From Gracilaria vermiculophylla (Eukaryota > Rhodophyta > Florideophyceae > Gracilariales > Gracilariaceae), in the NCBI GenBank assembly GCA_019155205.2, contig JAHNZQ020000005.1:34452-83713 (forward strand): 49,262 nt of DNA. Direction: 5' to 3'. Position numbers and translations under genes: made by a program. The notes under the pieces were generated by a model. It saw nothing but the letters and a program-made list of their open reading frames with translations. It searched no databases and was not told the DNA's origin. Positions within the stretch are counted from its first letter, which is position 1; each line of letters opens with the position of its first letter. Of the stretch, positions 1-10,268 are shown one piece after another.

Positions 1-74
1 ATATCTTGCTTTAGCAACTAGCAAGAAATAATCGAAGCATAGGTCTGGTCAAGAAATTACAAGAAATTACCGAT

Positions 75-103
75 TTGACTTTTCAAAGAGTCTACTATAG
101 TAT
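75..103 (+). promoter_or_regulatory. Sigma-70-type promoter of rpl32
   Basis: A -35 box TTGACT (75-80) and a -10 box TAGTAT (98-103) are separated by exactly 17 bases. They lie about 30 bases upstream of the rpl32 start. The boxes fit the bacterial-type plastid RNA polymerase. A similar TAGTAT -10 lies ahead of rpl21. Position and spacing are read from the sequence; activity is inferred. Confidence 0.55.
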
Positions 104-133
104 AAAGTTAGAAATATTTTAAAATAAGAAATA

Positions 134-304
134 ATGGCTGTACCTAAAAAACGAACTTCAAAATCAAAAAAGAATGCTAGAAAAGCAAACTGGAAAAGAA
201 AAGGATACCAGGCGGCTCAAAAGTCGTTATCCTTAGCTAAGTCTATGTTACGAGGAAAAACAACTAGTTTTGTCTATAGTGTATATAGTGAAGAAGAAGA
301 ATAA
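134..304 (+). CDS. rpl32: 50S ribosomal protein L32
   Basis: This 56-residue, very basic protein begins [17 protein letters not shown], the normal L32 amino terminus, followed by the conserved [19 protein letters not shown] segment. L32 is a small protein of the plastid large ribosomal subunit. The carboxyl end is four glutamates in a row, an acidic tail on an otherwise basic protein. The ATG is the only reasonable start and stands 31 bases behind a good promoter. It is followed by trnL(UAG) and rbcR on the same strand, an order I recall for diatom plastids. Confidence 0.93.
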   Translation: MAVPKKRTSKSKKNARKANWKRKGYQAAQKSLSLAKSMLRGKTTSFVYSVYSEEEE

Positions 305-352
305 TCTAAGATTGATAGAGAAAGATTAAATACTATTATAGAGAAATCAATT

Positions 353-376
353 TTCTAAGCGAAGAAGAAATAACCA
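353..376 (+). repeat. Dispersed repeat, left part (copy at 353)
   Basis: This 24-base sequence, containing TAAGCGAAGAAGAAATAACC, is repeated exactly at 44403-44426. It is the left part of the dispersed element found whole at 10078 (reverse). Here it lies between rpl32 and trnL(UAG). Confidence 0.7.
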
Positions 377-431
377 TCTCCATGATAGTATTTAAATTTA
401 TTATTTCTTATCTCTTAAACTTTTTAATTTA

Positions 432-513
432 ACGGATGTGGCGAAATTGGTAGACGCGCTAGATTTAGGTCCTAGTAACTTTTGTTGTGAGAGTTCGAAT
501 CTCTCCATCCGTA
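432..513 (+). tRNA. trnL(uag): tRNA-Leu (UAG)
   Basis: An 82-base cloverleaf with a 7-base acceptor stem ACGGATG/CATCCGT, a long variable arm as in leucine tRNAs, anticodon UAG in the loop TTTAGGT, and a T-arm containing GTTCGAATC. CCA is not encoded. It decodes CUN leucine codons. Confidence 0.93.
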
Positions 514-514
514 A

Positions 515-556
515 TTGACTTGAGAATCAATTGATTCATTTATAATCTAATATAAT
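515..556 (+). promoter_or_regulatory. rbcR leader: promoter boxes around a 14-bp palindrome
   Basis: TTGACT (515-520) and two TATAAT boxes (541-546, 551-556) flank a perfect 14-base palindrome, GAATCAATTGATTC (524-537). The first spacing is 20 bases, longer than ideal. LysR-type regulators bind short dyads containing ATC...GAT and often control themselves, so this may be an RbcR operator. The palindrome is seen; its binding role is inferred. Confidence 0.35.
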
Positions 557-574
557 CTAATACGAAATAGACTT

Positions 575-1498
575 ATGCTTCCTTTTACTCTTCAACAATT
601 AAGAATTTTAAAAGCAGTTGCCACAGAAAAAAATTTTACAAAAGCCTCAGAACTTTTACATCTCTCACAACCTTCACTAAGTAAACAAATAAAAACATTA
701 GAAAAAAATCTTGATATTTTATTAATTAATCGGGAAAATAATAAAATTTCCTTAACGGAAAATGGAAAAGTTTTTTTGCAATATTCTGAAAGAATTTTAG
801 CTTTATGTGAAGAAAGTTGCCGAGCATTAATTGATTTAAAAAATGGTGAACGAGGTAATTTAACGGTAGGAGCAAGTCAAACAATTGGAATTTACTTACT
901 TCCTCGGGTATTGGCTCTATTTGCACAAAATTACCCTCAGATCAACCTAAAAGTACAGGTTAATTCAACAAGAGTAATTGCAAAAAATGTACTCAATAGA
1001 GAAATTGATCTTGCAGTTGTTGGAGGTGAAATTCCTAATGATTTAAAAAAAAATCTTATTGTAGAAAATTTTGTTGAAGATGAGTTTAGTTTAATTATCT
1101 CAAAATCTCACCCTTTTGCAACAAAAAAAAAAATTACCAAAGAAGATCTTTATCACCTAAATTTTATAACTTTAAATTCCAATTCTACAATTAGAAAATT
1201 TATTGATAATATATTGATTCAAAATCAAATTGAAACAAACCAATTAAAAATTATCATGCAACTTAATTCAATTGAAGGAATAAAAACGGCTGTAAGCTTA
1301 GGACTCGGAGCTGCATTTGTATCCTCATCCGCAATTGAAAAAGAAATTGAACTTAAAACAATTGAAATTATTAAAATTGAAAATATTTGCATTACTCGAA
1401 GATTATGTATTATTAGTAGTCCTGAATGTTACAAATCAAAAGCTTTTGGCTTCTTTTATAATGAATTGTCAAGATTAAAAAATAATATCGAAAATTAA
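575..1498 (+). CDS. rbcR: LysR-type transcriptional regulator RbcR
   Basis: The 307-residue protein has a LysR-type helix-turn-helix at about residues 9-55 (LRILKAVATEKNFTKASELL, then SQPSLSKQIKTLE) and a full effector-binding domain. In red-lineage plastids this protein (RbcR, also Ycf30) activates the rubisco operon in response to metabolites, as CbbR does in bacteria. The length is normal. The ATG follows trnL(UAG) by about 60 bases, and a dyad in that gap may be its own operator. The product acts in the plastid stroma as a DNA-binding protein. Family membership is certain; the rubisco target is inferred from homologues. Confidence 0.9.
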   Translation: MLPFTLQQLRILKAVATEKNFTKASELLHLSQPSLSKQIKTLEKNLDILLINRENNKISLTENGKVFLQYSERILALCEESCRALIDLKNGERGNLTVGASQTIGIYLLPRVLALFAQNYPQINLKVQVNSTRVIAKNVLNREIDLAVVGGEIPNDLKKNLIVENFVEDEFSLIISKSHPFATKKKITKEDLYHLNFITLNSNSTIRKFIDNILIQNQIETNQLKIIMQLNSIEGIKTAVSLGLGAAFVSSSAIEKEIELKTIEIIKIENICITRRLCIISSPECYKSKAFGFFYNELSRLKNNIEN

Positions 1499-1516
1499 AA
1501 GATAATTCTAAAAAAG

Positions 1517-1546
1517 TTGACGGTTTTTCAAAAAATTTAGTAGTAT
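1517..1546 (+). promoter_or_regulatory. Probable promoter of the rpl21-rpl27-secA run
   Basis: TTGACG (1517-1522) is followed after 18 bases by TAGTAT (1541-1546). The distance to the rpl21 start is about 30 bases. The -10 box is the same as in the rpl32 promoter. Confidence 0.42.
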
Positions 1547-1577
1547 ATGATTAAATAAAAATAAATTAATTTAGATT

Positions 1578-1895
1578 ATGAAATACGCAATTGTCGAAAT
1601 CAGTGGCAGACAATTTTGGATTGAAACAGGAAAATATTATGATTTCAATCGAATACCAACAGAATTAGGGAAACAAATTACTTTAAATCGTGTTTTATTA
1701 TTCAATAATGATGGTGACCTATTAATAGGCAAACCTTATTTAGAAAGCGTTAAAATTACCGGAAAAATTTTAGAGCATCTTCGAGGTAAAAAAACCATCG
1801 TCTACAAGATGAGACCGAAGAAAAAAACTAGAAAGAAACAAGGTCATAGACAAGAATTAACTAGAGTTCTTATTGAAGATATTAGTATTAATTAA
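1578..1895 (+). CDS. rpl21: 50S ribosomal protein L21
   Basis: The 105-residue protein starts MKYAIVEISGRQFWIETGKY, the L21 signature, and ends with the basic KMRPKKKTRKKQGHRQ segment that contacts 23S rRNA. Length is typical. It is the first gene of a plus-strand run rpl21-rpl27-secA-rpl34. L21 and L27 are neighbours in bacteria too (rplU-rpmA), so the pairing supports both calls. A promoter-like pair lies just upstream. Confidence 0.94.
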   Translation: MKYAIVEISGRQFWIETGKYYDFNRIPTELGKQITLNRVLLFNNDGDLLIGKPYLESVKITGKILEHLRGKKTIVYKMRPKKKTRKKQGHRQELTRVLIEDISIN

Positions 1896-1919
1896 ATTTA
1901 AAATTAGGAGTTAGAACTA

Positions 1920-2171
1920 ATGGCACATAAAAAAGGGGCGGGTAGTACAAAAAACGGTAGAGATTCAAATGCAAAACGACTAGGAGTGAAAAGGTTTGGT
2001 GGGGAAAGAGTACGGGCTGGGAATATCTTAATCCGTCAACGTGGAATGAAGTTTAAACCTGGTTCTAATGTTGGATGTGGGAAAGATTTTACTTTATTTG
2101 CATTAAAAGATGGAACGATTAAATTTGATTATAAAGATGCAAAGCATAAACGTGTAAATATTATTGTTTAA
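1920..2171 (+). CDS. rpl27: 50S ribosomal protein L27
   Basis: The 83-residue protein begins [20 protein letters not shown] and contains [12 protein letters not shown], both diagnostic of L27, whose amino end reaches the peptidyl-transferase centre. A TAGGAG Shine-Dalgarno-like sequence precedes the ATG. The gene follows rpl21 by 24 bases and ends 22 bases before the preferred secA ATG. A TTG inside its last codons could open secA earlier, but that start is unlikely. Confidence 0.95.
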   Translation: MAHKKGAGSTKNGRDSNAKRLGVKRFGGERVRAGNILIRQRGMKFKPGSNVGCGKDFTLFALKDGTIKFDYKDAKHKRVNIIV

Positions 2172-2193
2172 AAAAATTTTAAATAATTTTAAA

Positions 2194-4854
2194 ATGCTAA
2201 AAAACCCATTTACTAAGAATTCAATTGGAAATAGATATCAAAGTTTAATAAATCAAATCAACACATTAGAAGATGGCTTAAAAGAATTAACTGACACTGA
2301 ATTAAGAGACAAAAGTTTAAAATTAAAAAAACAATACGCTGAAACTAAAAATTTAAATGCATTAATTCCTGAATCATTTGCATTAATACGAGAGGCAAGT
2401 CTACGAACATTAGGATTACGACATTTTGATGTCCAATTAGTTGGTGGTCTAGTCTTAAATGATCAAAAAATTGCTGAAATGAAAACTGGTGAAGGGAAAA
2501 CATTGGTAGCAACTTTACCATCATTTTTAAATGCCTTGACAACAAACGGAGTTCATATTGTAACTGTCAATGACTATTTAGCTAATCGAGATCAAGTTTC
2601 CATGGGTCAGATTTATAGGTTTCTAGGTTTCAATACAGGCTTAATTCAAGAAGGTATGTCAACTTTTGAAAGAAGACAAAATTACAATGCTGATATAACA
2701 TATGTTACAAACTATGAAGTAACATTCGATTTTCTTAGAGATAATATGGCATTAAATTTAAGTGATGTAGTTTTACGGCCTTTTAATTATTGTATTATTG
2801 ATGAAGTTGATTCCATTTTAATTGACGAAGCCCAAACGCCATTAATTATTTCAAATAATATTGAGACTCCAATTGAGAAATACATTGTAGCAGCTGAAAT
2901 TACTGACTATTTAGAACTTAATACTCATTACAAAGTTGATGAAAAAAATAAGAATGTTATCTTAAGTGAAAAAGGCAGTAAGCAAATTGAAAATATTTTA
3001 AGAATTCAAGATTTATATGATCCAGATGATCCTTGGATACCTTATATTATAAATGCTCTGAAAGCAAATTCTTTGTATTTCAATAATGTTCATTATATTG
3101 TTCAAAAGAATAGGATTGTTATTGTTGATGAATTTACTGGTCGAATTATGCCAGATCGTCGTTGGGGAGACGGCTTACATCAAGCTATTGAAGCAAAAGA
3201 AAATTTACAAATTCGTCAGAAAACAGAAACAGTAGCTGCTATTACATATCAAAATTTCTTTTTACTTTATCCAAAATTGTCTGGAATGACTGGGACTGGA
3301 AAAACAACTGAAGCTGAATTTGAAAAAATTTATAATTTGTCAGTCGAAGAAATTCCAACTGCACGTCCAACACAAAGAAAAGATTTTCCAGATTTAATTT
3401 ATAAAGATCAGTTTTCAAAATGGAATGCAATTGCACAAGCATGTAGCAAAATTTCGTCGACCGGTCAGCCTATTTTAGTTGGGACAACAACAGTCGAAAA
3501 ATCAGAGATGCTAGCACAGCTATTAAATGAATACAAATTATCATACCAAATTCTAAACGCAAAACCCGAAAATGTTAGAAGAGAGTCAGAAATTGTTGCG
3601 CAAGCTGGTAAAAAAGGGAGCATCACGATTGCTACCAATATGGCTGGGCGAGGGACTGATATTATTTTAGGTGGTAATATTAATTTTAAAATTCAAAAAA
3701 CATTATATGATATTTTAACTCTTTCAAAAAATTATAAGCTTTCAAAAAAGAAAAATATTTTTGAATCAGCATTAATGAACCAATTTGAAGGAAATTCTCA
3801 TAAATCGTTAAGTGTTTTAGTATCTTTAATTAATGATTCAAATTTCTTAAAATTATCTGATCTTGATATTCTTCGTCTTTTAAGAGAAAATGAGAGGATT
3901 TCTATCCCTGTAACATCATACCAATCTTCAATCCGGTTTTTAATTAATGAATTAATTTCTTATAATAAAAAATCACAAAAACAAGAAAATAAAATTGTTA
4001 AAAATTTAGGTGGATTGTATATTATTGGGACTGAAAGAAACGATTCACGACGAGTTGATAATCAACTCCGTGGCCGCTGTGGTAGACAAGGGGATCCAGG
4101 CACTTCAAGATTCTTTTTAAGTTTAGATGATAATTTATTAAGACTTTTCGGTGGTCCAAAAATTCAAAATTTTATGCAAACTCAAATTCCTGATGATTCA
4201 CCATTAGAATCAAAATTTATAACAAAAAGTTTAGATTCTGCTCAAAAGCGTGTCGAAGAGAGAGCTTATCAAAACAGAAAAAATCTATTTGATTACGATG
4301 ATATTTTAAATAAGCAAAGAAATATTATTTACTATGAAAGAAGAAGAATTTTAGAAAGTGCTTCTGTTGAACCAAATATTTTTGCCTATTCTGAACAAAT
4401 AATAACAGAAATTTTACTTGAATTACGTCAAGAAAAGGCTTTGAGTCAAGAAATAATCATAATGACTGAAAATTTATTGGGTAAAAATTTAACAATCAAT
4501 CAAACTAAAAATTTTAATTCATTTATAAATAAGTTTGATTTGTATGAATTAAAATTATATTTATTTAATGAATTTTGGTTGAGCTACCAAGCAAAAATGA
4601 CTGAAATAACAGTCTATGGGGATAGTATTATGATCAATTTACAACGAAGTATCATTTTAATAAATACTGATAAAATCTGGCGTGAGCATTTACAAAAAAT
4701 GACATTATTAAGAGAAGCCGTAGGTTGGCGAGGCTATGGACAACGAAATCCATTATATGAATATAAAAAAGATGCTTTTTTTCTGTTTGAGACTCGTGAA
4801 GAATTACTAAGACAGCTAGTAATTCGTGATTTGTTACGAACATCAGTTCTATAA
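2194..4854 (+). CDS. secA: Preprotein translocase ATPase SecA
   Basis: SecA is the ATP-driven motor that pushes proteins through the thylakoid SecY channel. The 886-residue protein has Walker A MKTGEGKT near residue 96, the DEVDS Walker B near 211, the preprotein-binding region, the NMAGRGTDI helicase motif and the GRCGRQGDPG motif. No cysteine-rich zinc-binding tail is present; the protein ends RDLLRTSVL. The frame is open upstream to a TTG at 2164 that overlaps rpl27. The ATG at 2194 gives a usual amino terminus and is preferred. secY, its partner, is in the ribosomal cluster at 23727. Length is normal for plastid SecA. Confidence 0.95.
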   Translation: MLKNPFTKNSIGNRYQSLINQINTLEDGLKELTDTELRDKSLKLKKQYAETKNLNALIPESFALIREASLRTLGLRHFDVQLVGGLVLNDQKIAEMKTGEGKTLVATLPSFLNALTTNGVHIVTVNDYLANRDQVSMGQIYRFLGFNTGLIQEGMSTFERRQNYNADITYVTNYEVTFDFLRDNMALNLSDVVLRPFNYCIIDEVDSILIDEAQTPLIISNNIETPIEKYIVAAEITDYLELNTHYKVDEKNKNVILSEKGSKQIENILRIQDLYDPDDPWIPYIINALKANSLYFNNVHYIVQKNRIVIVDEFTGRIMPDRRWGDGLHQAIEAKENLQIRQKTETVAAITYQNFFLLYPKLSGMTGTGKTTEAEFEKIYNLSVEEIPTARPTQRKDFPDLIYKDQFSKWNAIAQACSKISSTGQPILVGTTTVEKSEMLAQLLNEYKLSYQILNAKPENVRRESEIVAQAGKKGSITIATNMAGRGTDIILGGNINFKIQKTLYDILTLSKNYKLSKKKNIFESALMNQFEGNSHKSLSVLVSLINDSNFLKLSDLDILRLLRENERISIPVTSYQSSIRFLINELISYNKKSQKQENKIVKNLGGLYIIGTERNDSRRVDNQLRGRCGRQGDPGTSRFFLSLDDNLLRLFGGPKIQNFMQTQIPDDSPLESKFITKSLDSAQKRVEERAYQNRKNLFDYDDILNKQRNIIYYERRRILESASVEPNIFAYSEQIITEILLELRQEKALSQEIIIMTENLLGKNLTINQTKNFNSFINKFDLYELKLYLFNEFWLSYQAKMTEITVYGDSIMINLQRSIILINTDKIWREHLQKMTLLREAVGWRGYGQRNPLYEYKKDAFFLFETREELLRQLVIRDLLRTSVL

Positions 4855-4881
4855 AAAAAACTTAAAATTAAATTAATTATT

Positions 4882-5028
4882 ATGACAAAACATACACTTT
4901 CGAATAAAAGTCGGTATTCAATTTTAAAAATTTCGGGGTTTCGAGCTCGGATGTCAACTCCTCAGGGGCGTAACACAATCCGTACAAGACGTAAAAAAGG
5001 CCGTCAAAAGTTAGCAATACGCCACTAA
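4882..5028 (+). CDS. rpl34: 50S ribosomal protein L34
   Basis: The 48-residue basic protein begins [19 protein letters not shown] and contains [19 protein letters not shown], the L34 signature. It begins 27 bases after the secA stop and is probably cotranscribed with it. Many red-lineage plastids carry rpl34 beside secA. It is a structural part of the large subunit. The ATG has no competitor. Confidence 0.94.
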   Translation: MTKHTLSNKSRYSILKISGFRARMSTPQGRNTIRTRRKKGRQKLAIRH

Positions 5029-5040
5029 GCAGGAATACCA

Positions 5041-5085
5041 TAGTAACTCGTAACGAAGTAACTCGTTAGAGTTAGAGTTACAAGT
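5041..5085 (+). repeat. Dispersed repeat (copy at 5041)
   Basis: A forward copy of the dispersed element: it contains GTAACGAAGTAACTCG followed by TTAGAGTTAGAGTTA. It lies directly after rpl34. The core can fold as TAACGA, a 6-base loop, then TCGTTA. Confidence 0.75.
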
Positions 5086-5205
5086 TAAACTAAATTTTTT
5101 AATTATTAGAGCTAGTTCTTACTAATTGCTCTAATAATAAATAATTTTTTCCTTAAAATTAATATAATACTAATTTAATAAACTGACTCTTTGAATAAGT
5201 ATTTT

Positions 5206-6699
5206 ATGAAATTTAATGATGAATTAGCTCTTTTTTTAAAAGCTCGCTATCCAATAATTTATATTAATACCGTTGAAGAAGATCGTGTCGAATACGTGAT
5301 TAGAAAAAACGTAAAAACAAATTTAAATAGAAGTATTTATAGTTGGGACTTTGTTGATGGGTATACAAACAATCCAAATAATGAAGGATTTGCGAAAAGA
5401 AATCCATTACAAGCTCTTGAGCTTGTTGAGCGTTTAAATGCAGAAACTCCAGCAGTCTTCTTATTAAAAGATTTCAATCGATTTTTAACGGACCTTTCAA
5501 TTTCAAGAAAATTAAAGAATATTAGTCGAATATTAAAATTACAACCCAAAACCATTATTATTCTTGGTTCGGATTTAACAATCCCTACAGAATTACAAGA
5601 TTTAATAACGGCTATTCAATTTCAATTACCTTCAGAAGAAGAAATTAATCAAGAATTAAATCGTTTAGTAAACTCTTTAACCATTAAAATTGAGCCACAA
5701 TTATTCGAAAATTTGACGAGGGCTTGCCAAGGATTGTCATTAGAACGAATACGTCGTGTTCTCTCAAAAATTATTGCAACCTATAAAACAATTGATGAAA
5801 ATAGTATTGCAGTCATACTTAGCGAAAAAAAACAAATTATCAGGCAAACTGAGATTTTAGAATATTCTTCAGTCACTGAAAATATTACTAATTTAGGTGG
5901 TTTAGATAATTTGAAAGAATGGTTAAAGAAACGAAAAACAGCCTTTAGTATTCAAGCTTCGAATTATGGATTACCGACACCTCGAGGTTTATTATTAATT
6001 GGAATTCAAGGGACGGGAAAATCTTTGACAGCGAAAGCAATTGCTAATGATTGGCAATTACCTTTACTAAAATTAGATGTCGGTAAGCTCTTTGGTGGGA
6101 TTGTTGGAGAATCTGAATCTCGACTTCGCCAAATGATTACTGTGGCAGAAACTATTTCTCCTTGTATTCTATGGATTGATGAAATTGATAAAGCTTTCAG
6201 TAATACTGGTAGTAAAGGAGACAGTGGGACTAGTAATCGAGTTTTAGCAACTTTTACTAGTTGGCTTTCAGAAAAAACCAAACCTGTCTTTGTTATTTCT
6301 ACTGCAAATAATATTGATTTGCTTCCCTTAGAAATTATTCGAAAAGGAAGATTTGATGAAATTTTTTTTTTAGATTTACCAAAAAAAGAAGAGCGTGAAG
6401 AAATTTTTAAAATACATCTTCAAGAATTTCGCCCAAACGGTTGGAAATCCTTTGATTATTCAATATTAGCGGAATCATCTGATTCATTTTCAGGGGCAGA
6501 AATTCGACAAAGTATTATTGAAGGAATGTATCATGCCTTTTATCAAAAACGTGAATTTACTACCGATGATATCTGCATGGCTTTAGAAGAGTTAATTCCG
6601 TTAGCTCATTTAGAGAGTGATCAAATGGTAAGATTACAAAATTGGGCTTCATCTGGCCGTATTCGTTCTGCGTCTTCCAAACGTATATATTTAAATTAA
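5206..6699 (+). CDS. ycf46: AAA-family ATPase Ycf46
   Basis: The 497-residue protein is an AAA+ ATPase of the Ycf46 family known from cyanobacteria and red-lineage plastids. Its exact job is not settled; in cyanobacteria it has been linked to inorganic-carbon use. An amino-terminal domain is followed by an ATPase core with Walker A GIQGTGKS near residue 266, Walker B ILWIDEID near 321 and an arginine-rich sensor region (IIRKGRFDEIFFLDLP). A TTG at 5191 opens the frame five codons earlier; the ATG at 5206 is preferred. The gene ends 8 bases before the likely ccs1 ATG, so the two are probably cotranscribed. Confidence 0.9.
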   Translation: MKFNDELALFLKARYPIIYINTVEEDRVEYVIRKNVKTNLNRSIYSWDFVDGYTNNPNNEGFAKRNPLQALELVERLNAETPAVFLLKDFNRFLTDLSISRKLKNISRILKLQPKTIIILGSDLTIPTELQDLITAIQFQLPSEEEINQELNRLVNSLTIKIEPQLFENLTRACQGLSLERIRRVLSKIIATYKTIDENSIAVILSEKKQIIRQTEILEYSSVTENITNLGGLDNLKEWLKKRKTAFSIQASNYGLPTPRGLLLIGIQGTGKSLTAKAIANDWQLPLLKLDVGKLFGGIVGESESRLRQMITVAETISPCILWIDEIDKAFSNTGSKGDSGTSNRVLATFTSWLSEKTKPVFVISTANNIDLLPLEIIRKGRFDEIFFLDLPKKEEREEIFKIHLQEFRPNGWKSFDYSILAESSDSFSGAEIRQSIIEGMYHAFYQKREFTTDDICMALEELIPLAHLESDQMVRLQNWASSGRIRSASSKRIYLN

Positions 6700-6707
6700 G
6701 AAATGAG

Positions 6708-7973
6708 ATGAAACAAAAATTTTTTCGATTAATAGCAGATTTAAGATTTTCCATTCTTATCTTGTTAGTAATCAGTTTTTTCAGCGTTATAGGAACAATT
6801 ATTGAACAAGATCAATCCATTGAAATTTACAAGTTAAATTATCCTCTAGCTAACCCTGTTTTTGGTATTTTAACTTGGGATCGTATTCTTCAGTTTGGAT
6901 TAGATCATGTTTATAAAACTTGGTGGTTTTTTTCACTAATTTTTTTATTTGGATTAAGTTTAATTTCATGTACATTTTTACAACAGTTTCCATCTTTAAA
7001 AATTGCACGCCGCTGTCAATTTTTTAGAAAAACTGGACAATTTTATCGATTAAAAAATTTTACAACTTTAAATAATTTTTCATTTAATAAAATTTTATTT
7101 CGTTTAAAAGAAAATCAATATTCTATTTTTCAACAAAAAAATATTGTTTATAGTTATAAAGGGTTAATTGGTCGTATTGCTCCCATTTTAGTTCATTTTA
7201 GTATGATTTTGGTATTACTTGGAACAATTATTGGTTCATTATTTGGATTCAAAGCTCAAGAAATGGTTCCAAAAACAGAAAATTTTCATATTCAAAATGT
7301 TTTAACAAATGGCCAATTAACAATTATTCCAAAAACTTCAGCTCGTATTAATGATTTTTGGATCACATATACAAAGAATAAAACAGTTTCTCAATTTTAC
7401 TCCGATATTTCAGTCTTAAATAGTGAAGGAAATGAAACGGGTCGGAAAACTATATCCGTCAATTATCCTTTGATTTCTAATAATATCTATTATTATCAAA
7501 CTGATTGGAATTTAATTGGATTACGATTTCAAACAATTAATAATGAAATTATTGAATATCCATTATTAAATGTTTTAAATAATCAAAATAAAGTTTGGTT
7601 AACTTGGATTTCAACCAATAAATCATTAAATGAAGGGATCGTAGCTCTCATTGATAATCTTGAAGGATATTGTTCCATTTATAATGAAAGAGGAACATTT
7701 TTAGGGAATATTGAGTTGAATGAAAGGGTAAATTTTAACCAACCTTTTACTTTATTAGAAATTATAAGTTCCACTGGATTACAAATTAAAACAGATCCAG
7801 GTATTCCAGTGATCTATTGCGGATTTTTCTTTTTAATGATAAGCACATTAATAAGTTATATAACATATTCACAAGTATGGATTATTCAGAAAAATCAAAA
7901 ATTGTTTATTGGTGGAACTACCAATCGTGCCGTTTTTGATTTTGAATTAGAATTTTTTAAAATTTTAAAATAA
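6708..7973 (+). CDS. ccs1: Cytochrome c biogenesis protein Ccs1 (CcsB, Ycf44)
   Basis: Ccs1 works with CcsA to deliver reduced haem to apocytochromes c (cytochrome f, c6) on the lumen side of the thylakoid. The 421-residue protein shows membrane segments near its start (LRFSILILLVISFFSVIGTI), then FFSLIFLFGLSLISCTFL, and LVHFSMILVLLGTIIGSLFG before a large lumenal domain, with a last membrane helix near residue 385. That is the usual Ccs1 plan. The frame is open back to 6642, inside ycf46, but MKQKFFRLIADLRFS at 6708 is the normal start and leaves an 8-base gap to ycf46. Its partner ccsA is at 34871. Confidence 0.9.
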   Translation: MKQKFFRLIADLRFSILILLVISFFSVIGTIIEQDQSIEIYKLNYPLANPVFGILTWDRILQFGLDHVYKTWWFFSLIFLFGLSLISCTFLQQFPSLKIARRCQFFRKTGQFYRLKNFTTLNNFSFNKILFRLKENQYSIFQQKNIVYSYKGLIGRIAPILVHFSMILVLLGTIIGSLFGFKAQEMVPKTENFHIQNVLTNGQLTIIPKTSARINDFWITYTKNKTVSQFYSDISVLNSEGNETGRKTISVNYPLISNNIYYYQTDWNLIGLRFQTINNEIIEYPLLNVLNNQNKVWLTWISTNKSLNEGIVALIDNLEGYCSIYNERGTFLGNIELNERVNFNQPFTLLEIISSTGLQIKTDPGIPVIYCGFFFLMISTLISYITYSQVWIIQKNQKLFIGGTTNRAVFDFELEFFKILK

Positions 7974-8044
7974 AAGCCTAATAAAAATGCTACCTTTGTT
8001 TTATAATTCTATATAACAAGTTAACTACTTGGGAAGAATTATAA

Positions 8045-9142
<1,098 letters not shown>

Positions 9143-9159
9143 TTTCTAGTCTATCTAAT

Positions 9160-9196
9160 ATTTCTAAACCTTTAATTTAATTAAAGGTTTAGAAAT
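9160..9196 (+). terminator. Terminator/3' stabilising hairpin of psbA
   Basis: A perfect 17-base inverted repeat (9160-9176 and 9180-9196, stem starting ATTTCTAAACC) with a 3-base loop sits 17 bases after the psbA stop, followed by a T-rich run. It probably forms the 3' end of the mRNA. Confidence 0.8.
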
Positions 9197-9273
9197 CTAA
9201 TTTTATCAGTCTATGGTAATCTAGAACCAAGAAATTAAGACAATATTTTATATATTTTATTTGAAAGAATAAA

Positions 9274-9941
9274 CTATTCTTCTTCTTTATCCCAAAGAAC
9301 TTTAGAAATTTTTTTACCTTTTTTAATTCCCATTGAATTCCTTCTTTTTTCAAAAGCAATTCCAATCTTTGTATATTCTTGGTTTGAATGGTACCCAATA
9401 ATTCCTTGCCAGCTAGACTAAGGCAATAAACATAAACGAAAAACAGAGCATCAATATAACTCGCTCCCACAAAAGTTAAAAAAGCTTTAGTAATCATTTG
9501 AAAACCCGTCATACCAGTTGTTTTCAGGAATGAGATAGCTTCGCTAGTCTAAGCCACCGAAATCTAATTCTGCCTATTTTGCATTATCTTGTAAAATTTT
9601 TGTTGGTTGAAGAGTCATTTCTGTATTCGAAAAAAATCGATGGATTTTTCAAAAGCAGCTTGTTGAGTAATCCCAAAACCTTAAGCAATCCTAGGGATCA
9701 ATTGCTCGTAGTTATTAATAAGTTTAGTCTGTTGACTAGTATCAAGAACAATTTTCGATGTGTTAGTAAAATAACTAAAACCATCACATTTTTTACCTAC
9801 GCGACAAAGAATTGTATAACCTTCAGGGTTGAAAATTTTATAATTATCTAACGAATACCGAGCGATGTTGATCTTATAAATCTCTTTTCCTAAGGGTACT
9901 TTAACTTTATTTGTTGGAATAAATTAAGTCATTTGATTCAT
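9274..9941 (-). pseudogene. Decayed plasmid-type reading frame
   Basis: No intact gene lies between the psbA hairpin and trnQ. On the minus strand, from an ATG at 9941 to a stop at 9274, protein-like sequence can be followed with several stops and at least one frame change. Recognisable stretches are KVPLGKEIYKINIARYSLDN, NPEGYTILCRVGKKCDGFSY, a hydrophobic segment ITKAFLTFVGASYIDALFF, and the ending RRNSMGIKKGKKISKVLWDK. I do not recognise the family. The setting beside other islands suggests a plasmid ORF. The plus-strand frame at 9579-9851 appears to be a shadow of it. Confidence 0.45.
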
Positions 9942-10077
9942 CCTTGGGTTATTTTTCTACTATATACTATAGAAGGTCAAGTCTTAATTTATTTTCATTC
10001 TAGAGCTTTTAATCGGCCTCTGAGAGCATATTTGATATGGTCTGATAAATTTTTTGATTCAAAATACAGAATATTAA

Positions 10078-10130
10078 TCTAACTCTAACGAGTTACTTCG
10101 TTACAACTTGGTTACTTCTTCTTCGCTTAG
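10078..10130 (-). repeat. Dispersed repeat, most complete copy (reverse)
   Basis: Read on the minus strand, this copy joins both halves of the element: CTAAGCGAAGAAGAAGTAAC, then CAAGTTGTAACGAAG, then TAACTCGTTAGAGTTAG. It lies between the decayed frame at 9274-9941 and trnQ. Confidence 0.75.
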
Positions 10131-10141
10131 GTAGTTGAAAA

Positions 10142-10213
10142 CTGGGGTGGCAGGATTCGAACCTGCGCGTGGCGGAGTCAAAGTCCGCAGCCTTACCACT
10201 TGGCGACACCCCA
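10142..10213 (-). tRNA. trnQ(uug): tRNA-Gln (UUG)
   Basis: A 72-base cloverleaf on the minus strand with acceptor TGGGGTG/CACCCCA, anticodon loop CTTTGAC (anticodon UUG) and T-arm GGTTCGAATCC. CCA is not encoded. Confidence 0.94.
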
Positions 10214-10268
10214 AAAGATAGACAAAAGGTTTAAAAAATAAGGAAACTATGAAATTAGTTTTTGGTAT

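Noticed and set aside
9579..9851. A 90-codon plus-strand frame
   Set aside because: The opposite strand gives better protein-like sequence (KVPLGKEIYKINIARYS), so this is a shadow.
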